Shown: in pieces, positions 53,411 to 61,472 of the stretch
Numbering within the stretch: position 1 is the stretch's first letter
Layout: each line of letters starts with the position of its first letter
Assembly: GCA_017463325.1 (NCBI GenBank)
Contig: JAFTPK010000003.1
Span: 1-64,000 of the forward strand
Origin: Clostridia bacterium
Lineage (GTDB): Bacteria > Bacillota > Clostridia > Christensenellales > Borkfalkiaceae
Direction of reading: 5' to 3'
DNA length: 64,000 bases
Translations under genes and position numbers: made by a program
The notes under the pieces: model-generated
Database searches by the model: none
Seen by the model: the letters and a program-made list of their open reading frames with translations, nothing else
What the model was told of the DNA's origin: nothing

Positions 53411-54082
53411 TTAAAATGAATAAGTTCTCGCCGCGGAAAGATAGTTCTCGGCATAAACGCATAAAAATCCGCGGAGGTCTTTCGCATAGATCGTCCCCTC
53501 GATCAACTCGCTCAGCTCCCCCGACGCCGCGCGGCAGGTTTTTGCAAGCGTTTGCTCCACTTCCCCGTTCTCTTCTCCCAAAAAAGCGAGTTGCTTGGCA
53601 ATCCCCGAAAGAAGTCGTCTACTACTCTCTTGCGTGCCACCCCGCTCTAAACGAACGCTCTCGTCATAGATAAGATGCAAATATTCGTATAGCGTAGAAA
53701 ACGCGGCGATAATTTTATCGGCGTTCCCACGTTCTCGTTTGCCCGAGAACAAAAATTTACGGATACCTTGCGAAACTACCTTTACTTCGGGGTACTCCTT
53801 TTTTGCGTTCGCTGCCGCCGCCTCCGCGCTCGATAACGCGAAATACACTCCGAGAGCCACCCCTTCGCCCGTACTCATAACGTGCCCCGCGCCCCCCAAA
53901 AGACTGCTCGTTCCCGCCGCCGCTTCTACGTGCTCCGTTTCAATTACGAGGAAATGAAAGGAACGGACGAACGTGCGCGTTTCGCTGAGAGAAACCCTTG
54001 CCGAAAGGATACAGGCGAACGCCACAACCAAAACGCAACCGAAGAGCGCCGCTTTCTTAAAAAAAAGAAAAACCGTTTTCAT
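53411..54082 (-). CDS. Membrane-anchored SPOR-like protein of unknown function
   Basis: 223 residues. A signal anchor (about 5-28, FFKKAALFGCVLVVAFACIL) is followed by a segment with the look of a SPOR domain (FHFLVIETEHVEAAA, GGAGHVMSTGEGVALGVYFALSSAEAAAANAKKEYP), then a helical tail. SPOR domains bind denuded glycan, and similar proteins occur in spore-formers, but this call is by pattern only. The start codon lies inside a terminator hairpin (54059-54103). AGGGT stands just two bases before the ATG. It faces no co-directional partner except the nrd operon upstream. Confidence 0.65.
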   Translation of the reverse strand: MKTVFLFFKKAALFGCVLVVAFACILSARVSLSETRTFVRSFHFLVIETEHVEAAAGTSSLLGGAGHVMSTGEGVALGVYFALSSAEAAAANAKKEYPEVKVVSQGIRKFLFSGKRERGNADKIIAAFSTLYEYLHLIYDESVRLERGGTQESSRRLLSGIAKQLAFLGEENGEVEQTLAKTCRAASGELSELIEGTIYAKDLRGFLCVYAENYLSAARTYSF

Positions 54083-54103
54083 ACCCTATCGTATGCAACG
54101 GTT
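54059..54103 (-). terminator. Terminator hairpin covering a start codon
   Basis: On the minus strand AACCGTT (54097-54103) pairs with AACGGTT (54071-54077), with an inner CATAC/GTATG, followed by TTTCTTTTTTTT. The ATG of the SPOR-like gene (54082) lies in the inner 3' arm. It would end transcripts from the nrdD operon. Confidence 0.7.
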
Positions 54104-54121
54104 TTTTAAAAAATCACTTTG

Positions 54122-54313
54122 TAGCCATTACGGAGCGAATTGAACCTGCCCAAAACAAGTCTTTTTGGGTGCAGAGCAATTTTCAGCAGCTGAATTTACA
54201 GTTATTCGAGGAGAAAGCCGCAGTCAAACCTGTACGGTTTCACAAGGCTTTCGACAAAGAAAAACAAAAAATTCGGCGCTCAAAATCAGGTTCAACTCAT
54301 TCTGTAATGGCTA
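54122..54313. repeat. MITE-like inverted-repeat element, copy B
   Basis: About 190 bases. Left end TAGCCATTACGGAGCGAATT, right end the complement of TAGCCATTACAGAATGAGTT; both ends carry TA. It shares AACAAGTCTTT and GGCGCTCAAAATCA with copy A and has an extra ~90-base centre. The stop codon (TAG) of the zinc-ribbon gene is its first triplet on the minus strand. Confidence 0.65.
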
Positions 54314-54619
54314 AAGTTTCCTCCCACACGACGAACAGTAGACGTCCGTCCTCTTATTCTCTCCACCGCAATGCGAACAAATCAGCACGTTTTCCCGTTC
54401 GTAGGAAAGGTTCATCACCTTGACGAAACAAAGACAGGCGACGAGCAAAATTACCCCGAAGAAAAAACAGCAAACGAAAAACGGCAGCAACGGCCGAACG
54501 GAAAAGATCCTCCACCCCGCGCCCGCAAGCCATGCGACGATTACGATTAACAGCAATAGCGCGGCGCTAAGACACGAATACGCCGCTATTTTAAACGCTT
54601 TGATTTTCTTATCCATCAT
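54311..54619 (-). CDS. Small membrane protein with C-terminal zinc ribbon
   Basis: 102 residues: two transmembrane helices (about 10-32 and 43-66) and a zinc ribbon at the end (CSHCGGENKRTDVYCSSCG). The ATG overlaps the nrdG stop (ATGATG). No function can be assigned. Placement in the nrd operon is conspicuous but may be incidental. The stop codon lies in the repeat element. Confidence 0.72.
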   Translation of the reverse strand: MMDKKIKAFKIAAYSCLSAALLLLIVIVAWLAGAGWRIFSVRPLLPFFVCCFFFGVILLVACLCFVKVMNLSYERENVLICSHCGGENKRTDVYCSSCGRKL

Positions 54620-55143
54620 TCCAAATACAAGACGCAAGTCTTTTCCTTTAACGACTTTTGCACGTCGATCACCCGCTGATTAGAAGAACCGCGAAATTTT
54701 AAACGAATATCGTGCAATTCCTCTACGTACGGCCCGTCCACCAACACGTCTACGAGCGCAAGCAAGCCTTTCGTGTCCGCGGTGTTCTTTGCCTCTTCCA
54801 CAAGCTCCCCCGTCGTCGGATCGAACAAAAAGCCCGTATAACACCAAACGGGTTTTTGCGGGAACCGCCTTTTCACTTCCTCCAAAAAAGGCCGAAGCGC
54901 CGCTTGATTTTGCGGCTCTAACGGTTCGCCTCCAAGCAGGGAAAGTCCCGCAATAAACGGAGAGGCAAGCTCTTTTAAAATTTTTTCTTCCGTTGCTTTA
55001 TCAAATGGCTCTCCGTAGGAAAAATCCCACGCGACCGCGTTAAAGCAGTTTTTGCAATGGTGGGTACAACCTGAAACGAAGAGGGAAATGCGCACTCCCT
55101 CTCCGTTTGCAATATCGTACCATTTGATGGTGGCGTAATTCAT
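54616..55143 (-). CDS. nrdG: Anaerobic ribonucleotide reductase activating protein
   Basis: 175 residues, radical-SAM enzyme with the 4Fe-4S motif CTHHCKNC (about residue 26). It makes the glycyl radical in NrdD. The ATG follows the nrdD stop by one base with no Shine-Dalgarno, so translation is probably coupled. Confidence 0.94.
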   Translation of the reverse strand: MNYATIKWYDIANGEGVRISLFVSGCTHHCKNCFNAVAWDFSYGEPFDKATEEKILKELASPFIAGLSLLGGEPLEPQNQAALRPFLEEVKRRFPQKPVWCYTGFLFDPTTGELVEEAKNTADTKGLLALVDVLVDGPYVEELHDIRLKFRGSSNQRVIDVQKSLKEKTCVLYLE

Positions 55144-55144
55144 A

Positions 55145-57319
55145 TTATAAGTGAAGGACCCTGTCCTTGATCTCCTGCGTACGGCCTTGGTTCCAGTACT
55201 GCGTACCGATATACCCACAGGTACGGCGTGCAACGTTCATCTTCGCCTGATCGCGATTTTTACAATGGGGACATTCCCAAATCAATTTCCCCTCTTCGTC
55301 GTGCTTGACTTGAATTTCCCCGTCAAAGCCACAAACCTGACAATAATCGCTCTTGGTGTTAAGCTCTGCATACATAATATTCTCGTAAATAAATTTCATA
55401 ACGGAGAGCACGGCGGGGATATTGTCCTGCATATTCGGCACCTCGACGTAGGAAATGGCGCCGCCCGGGGAAAGCTGCTGGAATTCGCTCTCAAATTTCA
55501 GCTTAGTAAACGCGTCGATCTCCTCCGTTACGTGCACGTGATAGCTGTTGGTGATATAGCTTTTATCCGTGACCCCGGGAATGATCCCAAAGCGCTTTTG
55601 CAGGCATTTGGAGAATTTATACGTCGTGCTTTCAAGCGGGGTTCCGTACAAAGAAAAGTCGATATTTTCTTTTGCTTTCCACTCCTTGCACTTATCGTTC
55701 ATTTTCTGCATAACGGCAAGCGCAAACGGCTTTGCCTCAGGGTCGGTATGCGACTTTCCGCGCATATATTTGACGCACTCGTAAAGCCCTGCGTAGCCGA
55801 GGGAAATGGTCGAATACCCGCCGTAAAGCAGCTTGTCGATCGTTTCTCCCTTTTCCAAACGGGCAAGCGCGCCGTACTGCCAAAGGATAGGCGCCGCGTC
55901 GGACAACGTGCCTCTAAGCCGCAAATGCCGTTGCATAAGCGCGCGATAACAAAGCTCCAACCGCTCCTCAAAAATCTCCCAGAACAGCTTTTCGTCCTTT
56001 CCCGAAGAAAGAGCGACGTCCACGAGGTTGATGGTGACGACCCCTTGATTAAAACGACCGTAATATTTGGGCTTACCGTTTTCGTCTACGTACGGCGTGA
56101 GGAAACTTCTGCAACCCATGCAGGTATAGCAATGCCCCTCCCCGTTTTTATCTACCTTATATTCGAGCATCTTTTTCTCGGAAATATAATCGGGCACCAT
56201 ACGTTTTGCCGTACAGCGCGCGGCAAGCTCGGTAAGATACCAGTACGGCTGCCCCTCTTCAATATTGTCCGGTTCAAGCACGTAGATAAGCTTGGGGAAC
56301 GCGGGCGTAATCCATACACCCGACTCGTTCTTGACCCCTTTTATACGCTGACGCAAGGTTTCTTCGATAATGAGGGCAAGGTCCGCCTTTTCCTGTTCGT
56401 TCCGCGCCTCGTTGAGGTACATAAATACGGTGACGAAAGGCGCTTGCCCGTTCGTCGTAAGCAGGGTCACAACTTGATACTGAATGGTTTGGATCCCTCT
56501 ACCGATCTCGTCGCGAAGTCTTTTTTCCGCAATCCTTGCAATTTGCTTTTCGTCGGTCACACCGACCTCCGCAAGCTCCGCCGCCACTTCTTTTCTGATC
56601 TTTCGACGACTAATGTCAACGAACGGCGCCAAATGCGTCAGAGAAATACTTTGCCCGCCGTACTGATTAGACGCCACCTGCGCAATGATTTGCGTGGCGA
56701 TATTACACGCCGTGGAAAAGCTGTGCGGCTTTTCGATAAGCGTGCCCGAAATGACCGTGCCGTTTTCAAGCATATCCTCCAAATTGACAAGGTCGCAATT
56801 GTGCATATGCTGCGCAAAATAATCGGCGTCGTGGAAATGAATTTTTCCCTCGTCGTGCGCCGCAACGATATCGGGCGGCAACAAAAGACGGCGAGTGAGG
56901 TCTTTGGATACCTCCCCTGCCATATAGTCCCTTTGTACGCTGTTTACCGTCGGGTTTTTGTTGGAATTTTCCTGTTTTACCTCTTCGTTATTACATTCGA
57001 TCAACGAAAGGATTTGCGCGTCCGTCGTGTTGGATTTACGCACGAGCGCACGGGTATAACGATAGGTAATATATTTACGGGCAAGCACGAACGCGTTCGC
57101 TTCCATCAAATGGTTCTCCACCATATCCTGCACCTCTTCGACGTGCACGCTACGCCCCATACGCAAACATTCTCCCGTTACCGCGCTGGCGATCTGAGCA
57201 ATCTGCTCCTCCGAAATACGCTCCTGATCTACCACTTCTTTGTTTGCTTTCCTGATCGCTTCAACGATCTTATCTATATCGAAAATAACTTCCTGTCCGC
57301 TTCTCTTAATAATATTCAT
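55145..57319 (-). CDS. nrdD: Anaerobic ribonucleoside-triphosphate reductase
   Basis: 724 residues. An N-terminal ATP-cone (MNIIKRSGQEVIFDIDKI), catalytic domain, the zinc site CQVCGFDGE/CPHC near the end and the glycyl-radical loop RRTCGYIGTQYWNQGR. Makes dNTPs without oxygen. AAGGAGGAGG lies before the ATG. Its promoter region contains several NrdR-type boxes. Confidence 0.96.
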   Translation of the reverse strand: MNIIKRSGQEVIFDIDKIVEAIRKANKEVVDQERISEEQIAQIASAVTGECLRMGRSVHVEEVQDMVENHLMEANAFVLARKYITYRYTRALVRKSNTTDAQILSLIECNNEEVKQENSNKNPTVNSVQRDYMAGEVSKDLTRRLLLPPDIVAAHDEGKIHFHDADYFAQHMHNCDLVNLEDMLENGTVISGTLIEKPHSFSTACNIATQIIAQVASNQYGGQSISLTHLAPFVDISRRKIRKEVAAELAEVGVTDEKQIARIAEKRLRDEIGRGIQTIQYQVVTLLTTNGQAPFVTVFMYLNEARNEQEKADLALIIEETLRQRIKGVKNESGVWITPAFPKLIYVLEPDNIEEGQPYWYLTELAARCTAKRMVPDYISEKKMLEYKVDKNGEGHCYTCMGCRSFLTPYVDENGKPKYYGRFNQGVVTINLVDVALSSGKDEKLFWEIFEERLELCYRALMQRHLRLRGTLSDAAPILWQYGALARLEKGETIDKLLYGGYSTISLGYAGLYECVKYMRGKSHTDPEAKPFALAVMQKMNDKCKEWKAKENIDFSLYGTPLESTTYKFSKCLQKRFGIIPGVTDKSYITNSYHVHVTEEIDAFTKLKFESEFQQLSPGGAISYVEVPNMQDNIPAVLSVMKFIYENIMYAELNTKSDYCQVCGFDGEIQVKHDEEGKLIWECPHCKNRDQAKMNVARRTCGYIGTQYWNQGRTQEIKDRVLHL

Positions 57320-57353
57320 TTGCCAACCTCCTCCTTGACGGCGCCCCCACGCA

Positions 57354-57472
57354 ACACAATATCTTGTGCTTTTTCGTCAATTTTCTTCCATATCTTGTGT
57401 TTTTTTTATCGAGCTATATTATTATACCATATCTTGTGGAAAAGTCAAGCTTACGAACACAATATATTGTAT
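57354..57472 (-). promoter_or_regulatory. nrdD promoter with NrdR-type boxes
   Basis: TTGACT (57443-57448) and TATAAT (57421-57426), spacer 16, on the minus strand. Four 16-base boxes related to ACACAATATATTGTGT: 57354-57369 (ACACAATATCTTGTGC), 57385-57400, 57424-57439 (overlapping the promoter spacer) and 57457-57472 (ACACAATATATTGTAT). Box starts are spaced 31 and 33 bases within pairs, as usual for NrdR. Confidence 0.8.
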
Positions 57473-57580
57473 ATAAAAATATTATAGCTCTTTTTTTGAA
57501 AAAGAGAAAAAAACCTTTATTTTCCACAAAAAGAAGACTCGAAAAAAATTTTTAACATAAAAAAAACGAATACCAAGAAA

Positions 57581-57611
57581 AAATCCCCGAAATTTTCGAG
57601 GATTTTTTATG
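57581..57611 (-). terminator. rho terminator
   Basis: AAAAAATCC and GGATTTTTT arms with inner CCGAAA/TTTCG pairing, followed by CTTGG on the minus strand; T run within the arm. It sits immediately after the rho stop codon. Confidence 0.75.
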
Positions 57612-57612
57612 T

Positions 57613-59100
57613 TTATTTTGCTTTTTCAAAGAACTCCTCCACCGTTTTTGAAAGGAGGATCAGCTCGTGTATACGCTCTTTGCCAAGGGCAGGTAAGAGT
57701 TTACCGCGCATACGGTACTCGCCCGCGCCGCTTTCTTCCCCTAGCAGCTCAAAGCTTTGATCGGTACCCGAGCGAAGAAGATCGACGGCGGGATAGATGC
57801 GTTTTAAGGCAAACTCGTCGCAAAGAACAACGCGGCAATTTGCCATTTCTTGCAGCTCCGCGGTGATAAAATCGGTAATGGGATTCCCCCCTGTAAGGGT
57901 TGCGGTGGCAATGATCGTCAATGACCCGGGCCGCGCAAAATTACGGGCGGAAACAAAAAATTTCTTGATATAGCGTACAGCCGACATTTCCAAGCCTGCC
58001 ACGGGGCGTTTTGCCTCGTCTACGGGCAACAGCTCGTTCGCCGCCTCTGCCAAGGCGTTCATACCGTCCACAAGCAGTACGACGTTTTTTCCCGTTTCCG
58101 CGGCGCGTTTTGCCCGTTTTAAAAGGAAATCTGCCGTAAAGACGTGCTTGGACGGATCGTCCTCGTACGTGGTCGCCGCAAAATTTTCCGTAGGGAATAT
58201 TTGACGGAAAACGGAAGCCGTTTCGGGAGATTGCTCCACCAAAAGACAGTACGTTTCATACTCCTCCGTTTTGGAAAGCGACAACGCAATGCTCTTTAAA
58301 AAGCTCGTTTTCCCTGCTTTCGGCGGCGAAACGATCAAGCATCTCTGCCCTTCGCCGATCGGGATAAACCAGTCGAGGTATTTCATAGCGGGATCGTTGG
58401 GCGAGCCGCTAAGTAAGGATATTTTTTTAACGGGCGGGTAAACGTCCTCCTCGTCAAAGGAAAAGCGTTCCAGCTCAGCCGCCTCTTTTCCGTTGATCTC
58501 CAAGACGGTATCGACGAGGAAAACCCCTCTTTCTACGCGCACGGCGCAATTGACTACGTCCCCCTCGCGCAAGGAATATTTCGCAATCTGTTCTTCGCTC
58601 ACAACGATTTTAAAGCCGTCGCGGTCGCCGTCGAGCGGGATCAGGAAAGGCACTCCCTCGATCCGTTCCAGTTGCGCTTGCAACGGCCCGTCCTCTACCC
58701 GTTCTAAATCGGGCGACTTTACCTTGATCGTAAAGCTTGGAGTGCCGAGCGTTTTCCTAAATTTCTCCATCATAGCAACCCCTTCCTCCGTCGTGCCGCC
58801 GTACTCTTTCATATTCGACACAAACGAGGAGGCGTAGATCATGCGGTAGCTATTGACGTCCTTGTCGATCTGCGGGTCGTAATAGTCCGATTTGATGGGC
58901 GCGCCGCGCTTAGGGAAAGGCTCCGGTTCAACCCTACCCATCAGCACGTCGATAATGCCCTCGATCAGCGGCTGCTTGTTTTTTTCCGTCGGATTGTCCA
59001 CCCCCACCTTCCGCCCGTAGGCGCGAAGATGATCGAGAGAATGTCGTTTGAGCATTTTCTCACAGGCAAGCTCGAAATCCGTTTTCTTATTTTCCGTCAT
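57613..59100 (-). CDS. rho: Divergent transcription termination factor Rho
   Basis: 495 residues. A SAP-like N-terminus (LDHLRAYGRKVGVDNPTEKNK), a cold-shock-like RNA domain (about 145-190) and the hexameric ATPase with P-loop PPKAGKTSF (259-267). Differences from typical Rho: the catalytic region DERPEE reads EQSPET (Q290 in place of the glutamate), DSITRLARA reads DGMNALAEA, and the R-loop KGTGNM reads QEMANCR. The arginine finger segment (KRIYPAVD) is kept. ATP-driven translocation may be altered. The start overlaps the MBL gene by 14 bases. Confidence 0.85.
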   Translation of the reverse strand: MTENKKTDFELACEKMLKRHSLDHLRAYGRKVGVDNPTEKNKQPLIEGIIDVLMGRVEPEPFPKRGAPIKSDYYDPQIDKDVNSYRMIYASSFVSNMKEYGGTTEEGVAMMEKFRKTLGTPSFTIKVKSPDLERVEDGPLQAQLERIEGVPFLIPLDGDRDGFKIVVSEEQIAKYSLREGDVVNCAVRVERGVFLVDTVLEINGKEAAELERFSFDEEDVYPPVKKISLLSGSPNDPAMKYLDWFIPIGEGQRCLIVSPPKAGKTSFLKSIALSLSKTEEYETYCLLVEQSPETASVFRQIFPTENFAATTYEDDPSKHVFTADFLLKRAKRAAETGKNVVLLVDGMNALAEAANELLPVDEAKRPVAGLEMSAVRYIKKFFVSARNFARPGSLTIIATATLTGGNPITDFITAELQEMANCRVVLCDEFALKRIYPAVDLLRSGTDQSFELLGEESGAGEYRMRGKLLPALGKERIHELILLSKTVEEFFEKAK

Positions 59101-59749
59101 TTGCTTTTGTCCGTTCCATTAAAATTATTTTCGTACTTTCTTCCGTAAGATCGTCACGCGTAAATTCCAAAACGTCTTTCCTGCAAACGTCAACGTCCTC
59201 GTCGTCAAACTGATCGAGAAATCCTTGCGCTCTGTCAAGGTCAATCGTTAAATGACGGGATTTATAGTGCATGGGGATCACGACGTCGGGCATGATACGA
59301 TCCACGTATTCCTTCGCCCGCTCTGCGTCAACCGTATACGTTCCCCCTACGGGTATGAGCAGAATGTTGACGGGTAAAAGCATTTCAATCAGCTCCGCCG
59401 AGCAATCCTCCCCGATATCCCCCATATGACAAATATCCATACCGTCCATGCGGAATTTATAAATGACGTTTTCGCCGCGTTTTCTCCCCTCTTCTTCGTC
59501 ATGATAGCTTTTTACACCCGTGATTTCTACCCCGGGCAGCTCGTAAAAGCCCTCGCCGCGAATGACGCGCTTGGTCTTTACACCCTTGACGTTGTTGTGG
59601 TCGTAATGATCGTGACTGACGGTAACCGCGTCAGCCTCCAAGCCCTTTGGCAGCTCGTACCCGATCCCCGAATACGGGTCGGTGATCACCGTCGTCCCCG
59701 TACTCTCCGTTAGTTTGAAGCAAGAATGCCCCAAAAATTGTATTTTCAT
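59087..59749 (-). CDS. Metallo-beta-lactamase fold hydrolase (YtkL/UPF0173-like)
   Basis: 220 residues with HDHYDH zinc motif (about residue 46), GDIGE and HYKSRH towards the end. Resembles the metal-dependent hydrolase group UPF0173 of unknown substrate. The ATG overlaps the DUF1934 stop; rho follows with an overlap. Confidence 0.88.
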   Translation of the reverse strand: MKIQFLGHSCFKLTESTGTTVITDPYSGIGYELPKGLEADAVTVSHDHYDHNNVKGVKTKRVIRGEGFYELPGVEITGVKSYHDEEEGRKRGENVIYKFRMDGMDICHMGDIGEDCSAELIEMLLPVNILLIPVGGTYTVDAERAKEYVDRIMPDVVIPMHYKSRHLTIDLDRAQGFLDQFDDEDVDVCRKDVLEFTRDDLTEESTKIILMERTKANDGK

Positions 59750-60144
59750 GATTCCTCCGAATTCACGCAGCTTGCCTTGATACGCAAGCTCATTTCCTGT
59801 GTTTCTGCTTGAAAAATAAGGCGGTACTTTAAAGACGCAAGCACGGAAGTTTCCGTAAGCGAATATTTCGCCCGCGTCGTTTCTACTTGCACGGCGCCGC
59901 TCGCCCCCGCGACGAACAGCAGACCCTCCGTCCGCTCCCCCTCCTTCAAGACAACGTTTAATCCGTAATCACCCTCGCGGCGGATCAAAATCGCCCCCTT
60001 TTCAAAACGCATTTCTACCCGCGCCCCGTTTTCCTCGTAACATAAAACGCCCGAAAACGCGGAACGCTTATAAGACGCCGCGTAAGAAAAGGTATTTTCG
60101 TTACCGTCCACCGACGAAACGATACTTAAATGACATTTTTTCAT
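59746..60144 (-). CDS. DUF1934 family protein (YwiB-like)
   Basis: 132 residues, a lipocalin-like beta barrel judged from regular beta strands and the family pattern ARVEMRFEKGAILIRREGDY. Function unknown. First gene of the DUF1934-MBL-rho operon. The ATG lies 13 bases after a -10 box; no Shine-Dalgarno is seen in the predicted seven-base leader. Confidence 0.82.
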   Translation of the reverse strand: MKKCHLSIVSSVDGNENTFSYAASYKRSAFSGVLCYEENGARVEMRFEKGAILIRREGDYGLNVVLKEGERTEGLLFVAGASGAVQVETTRAKYSLTETSVLASLKYRLIFQAETQEMSLRIKASCVNSEES

Positions 60145-60157
60145 ACTAATCTATTGT

Positions 60158-60186
60158 ATTATACTATATATTTTTCAAAATGTAAA
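60158..60186 (-). promoter_or_regulatory. Promoter of DUF1934-MBL-rho
   Basis: TTTACA (60181-60186), a 17-base spacer and TATAAT (60158-60163) on the minus strand; predicted start near 60151. Confidence 0.75.
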
Positions 60187-60215
60187 GGTATTCGACCGTT
60201 TTTTGAAAAATAAAT

Positions 60216-61040
60216 TCAATCCTCTTTCCGTTTTATCCGTTCTCGAACGAGCCGCCCCGCTCTCAAAGCCTCGCAAAGCGTCTTATCGTCCTCCTCTTGT
60301 AAGGCGTGCTTATATTCGTTTAAACAGTCGATTAAGCGGGTAAGTTCAGACAAGATCGGTCCTCGGTTAGCCGCATACAGCTGCGTCCAAACCCTCTCGT
60401 CCACCCCCGCAATACGGGTCATATCCTGAAAGCTGCCGCCCGTAAAGCCCTCGCAGCCGCTAATCTCCTCGCTCTTTACGTACGCGTTGGAAACGATATG
60501 CGCAAGCTGTGAGGTGAGGGCAATTTTCTTATCGTGCTCTTTCGCGCTACAAACGACAATTTTGCCAAAGCCGAGCGCCGTAGCGTACGAGGTCGCCTCC
60601 GTTTTCGCGCTCTCCTCCGTTTGTGAGCAAACGGTTATGATGAGGTTGGCGTTTTCAAACAAATCGACGGAAGCGGCGTCAATCCCTGATGTTTCCTTTC
60701 CCGCCATGGGGTGCAGACCGATATATCTATATGCGCGCGGACGGGAATACACCGTCTTTTCCATAGGCTCCTTTACACCGCAAATATCGGCGACGAACGC
60801 GCCGTCCTTAAACGGGGTTTCGTCTAAAATTTTCACCGTCGCTTTTGGCGGCACGGCAATAAAAACGGCGTCGAATTCCGCAATCCTCTTTGCCTCGCCT
60901 GCGATATAACCGCGCAAGATCGCTTTTTTTACCGCCTCGGCGTCTTGATCGGTGCCGTAAACTGCGTAGCCCGCGCGGGTAAGCGCCCCGCCAAGCGACG
61001 CGCCGATAATCCCAAGACCTATCACCGCTATCTTTTTCAT
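60216..61040 (-). CDS. tyrA: Prephenate dehydrogenase
   Basis: 274 residues. NAD site GLGIIGASLGG, the catalytic histidine in GLHPMAGKE, and FTGGSFQDMTRIA. Makes 4-hydroxyphenylpyruvate for tyrosine. No ACT domain, so feedback control is not visible. AAGGAGAGAGG lies before the ATG. Single-gene unit. Confidence 0.94.
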   Translation of the reverse strand: MKKIAVIGLGIIGASLGGALTRAGYAVYGTDQDAEAVKKAILRGYIAGEAKRIAEFDAVFIAVPPKATVKILDETPFKDGAFVADICGVKEPMEKTVYSRPRAYRYIGLHPMAGKETSGIDAASVDLFENANLIITVCSQTEESAKTEATSYATALGFGKIVVCSAKEHDKKIALTSQLAHIVSNAYVKSEEISGCEGFTGGSFQDMTRIAGVDERVWTQLYAANRGPILSELTRLIDCLNEYKHALQEEDDKTLCEALRAGRLVRERIKRKED

Positions 61041-61061
61041 ACGCCTCTCTCCTTTTCTATT

Positions 61062-61090
61062 ATCTTAACACATTTCCCCGATTTTTTCAA
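61062..61090 (-). promoter_or_regulatory. Promoter of tyrA
   Basis: TTGAAA (61085-61090), a 17-base spacer and TAAGAT (61062-61067) on the minus strand. Confidence 0.6.
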
Positions 61091-61117
61091 GCGTTGAAAT
61101 ATGCTTTCGTAAAATAA

Positions 61118-61141
61118 AATCCCCCGAAAAATTCAGGGGAA
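61118..61141 (-). terminator. Terminator after spoIIID
   Basis: ATTCCCCTGAA and TTTCGGGGGAT arms, followed by TTTATTTTA on the minus strand. Confidence 0.7.
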
Positions 61142-61150
61142 TCGTACTTC

Positions 61151-61405
61151 TTAGCGTATTTCGCCTCGGTATTTTTTTTGCGTCGCCTTGCCGCCGCGAA
61201 TATGCCGCTCGCTCAAATTCAAATCGAGCACCTGCCGCACCCGTTCGTACAGCTCCTCATCCACGAAACGAAGCCGCTCCGTGACGTCCTTATGCACCGT
61301 TGACTTACTAATGGAAAAATGCGCCGAACACGCGCGCACGGTACAGCCCGTCGCGATAATGTATTCCGCGCATTTTTTCGCTCTTTCCTCAATATATTCC
61401 CACAA
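61151..61405 (-). CDS. spoIIID: Sporulation regulator SpoIIID
   Basis: 84 residues. A helix-turn-helix (CTVRACSAHFSISKSTVHKDV) and the basic C-terminal tail (HIRGGKATQKKY) match SpoIIID, which tunes the mother-cell programme between SigE and SigK. TTG start, with GGAGG eight bases upstream. A sigma-E-type promoter precedes it. Confidence 0.95.
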   Translation of the reverse strand: MWEYIEERAKKCAEYIIATGCTVRACSAHFSISKSTVHKDVTERLRFVDEELYERVRQVLDLNLSERHIRGGKATQKKYRGEIR

Positions 61406-61438
61406 GATCCCGACCTCCGTTATTTTTCATTACGGAAT

Positions 61439-61467
61439 AATCTATGTCGAAATTTCGCGGTATATAC
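61439..61467 (-). promoter_or_regulatory. Sigma-E-type promoter of spoIIID
   Basis: GTATATA (61461-61467), 14 bases, CATAGATT (61439-61446) on the minus strand, close to the sigma-E consensus. The 0A box core TGTCGAA occurs at 61445-61451 in the spacer edge. Confidence 0.6.
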
Positions 61468-61472
61468 CCATT

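Noticed and set aside
54169..54423. 84-codon plus-strand frame in repeat copy B
   Set aside because: It runs through the repeat element into the antisense of the zinc-ribbon gene; no start signal.
55151..57487. 778-codon open frame on the plus strand opposite nrdD
   Set aside because: It is antisense to a clear, full-length nrdD with radical and zinc motifs. Its composition is that of a codon-bias shadow; no start site or family is visible.
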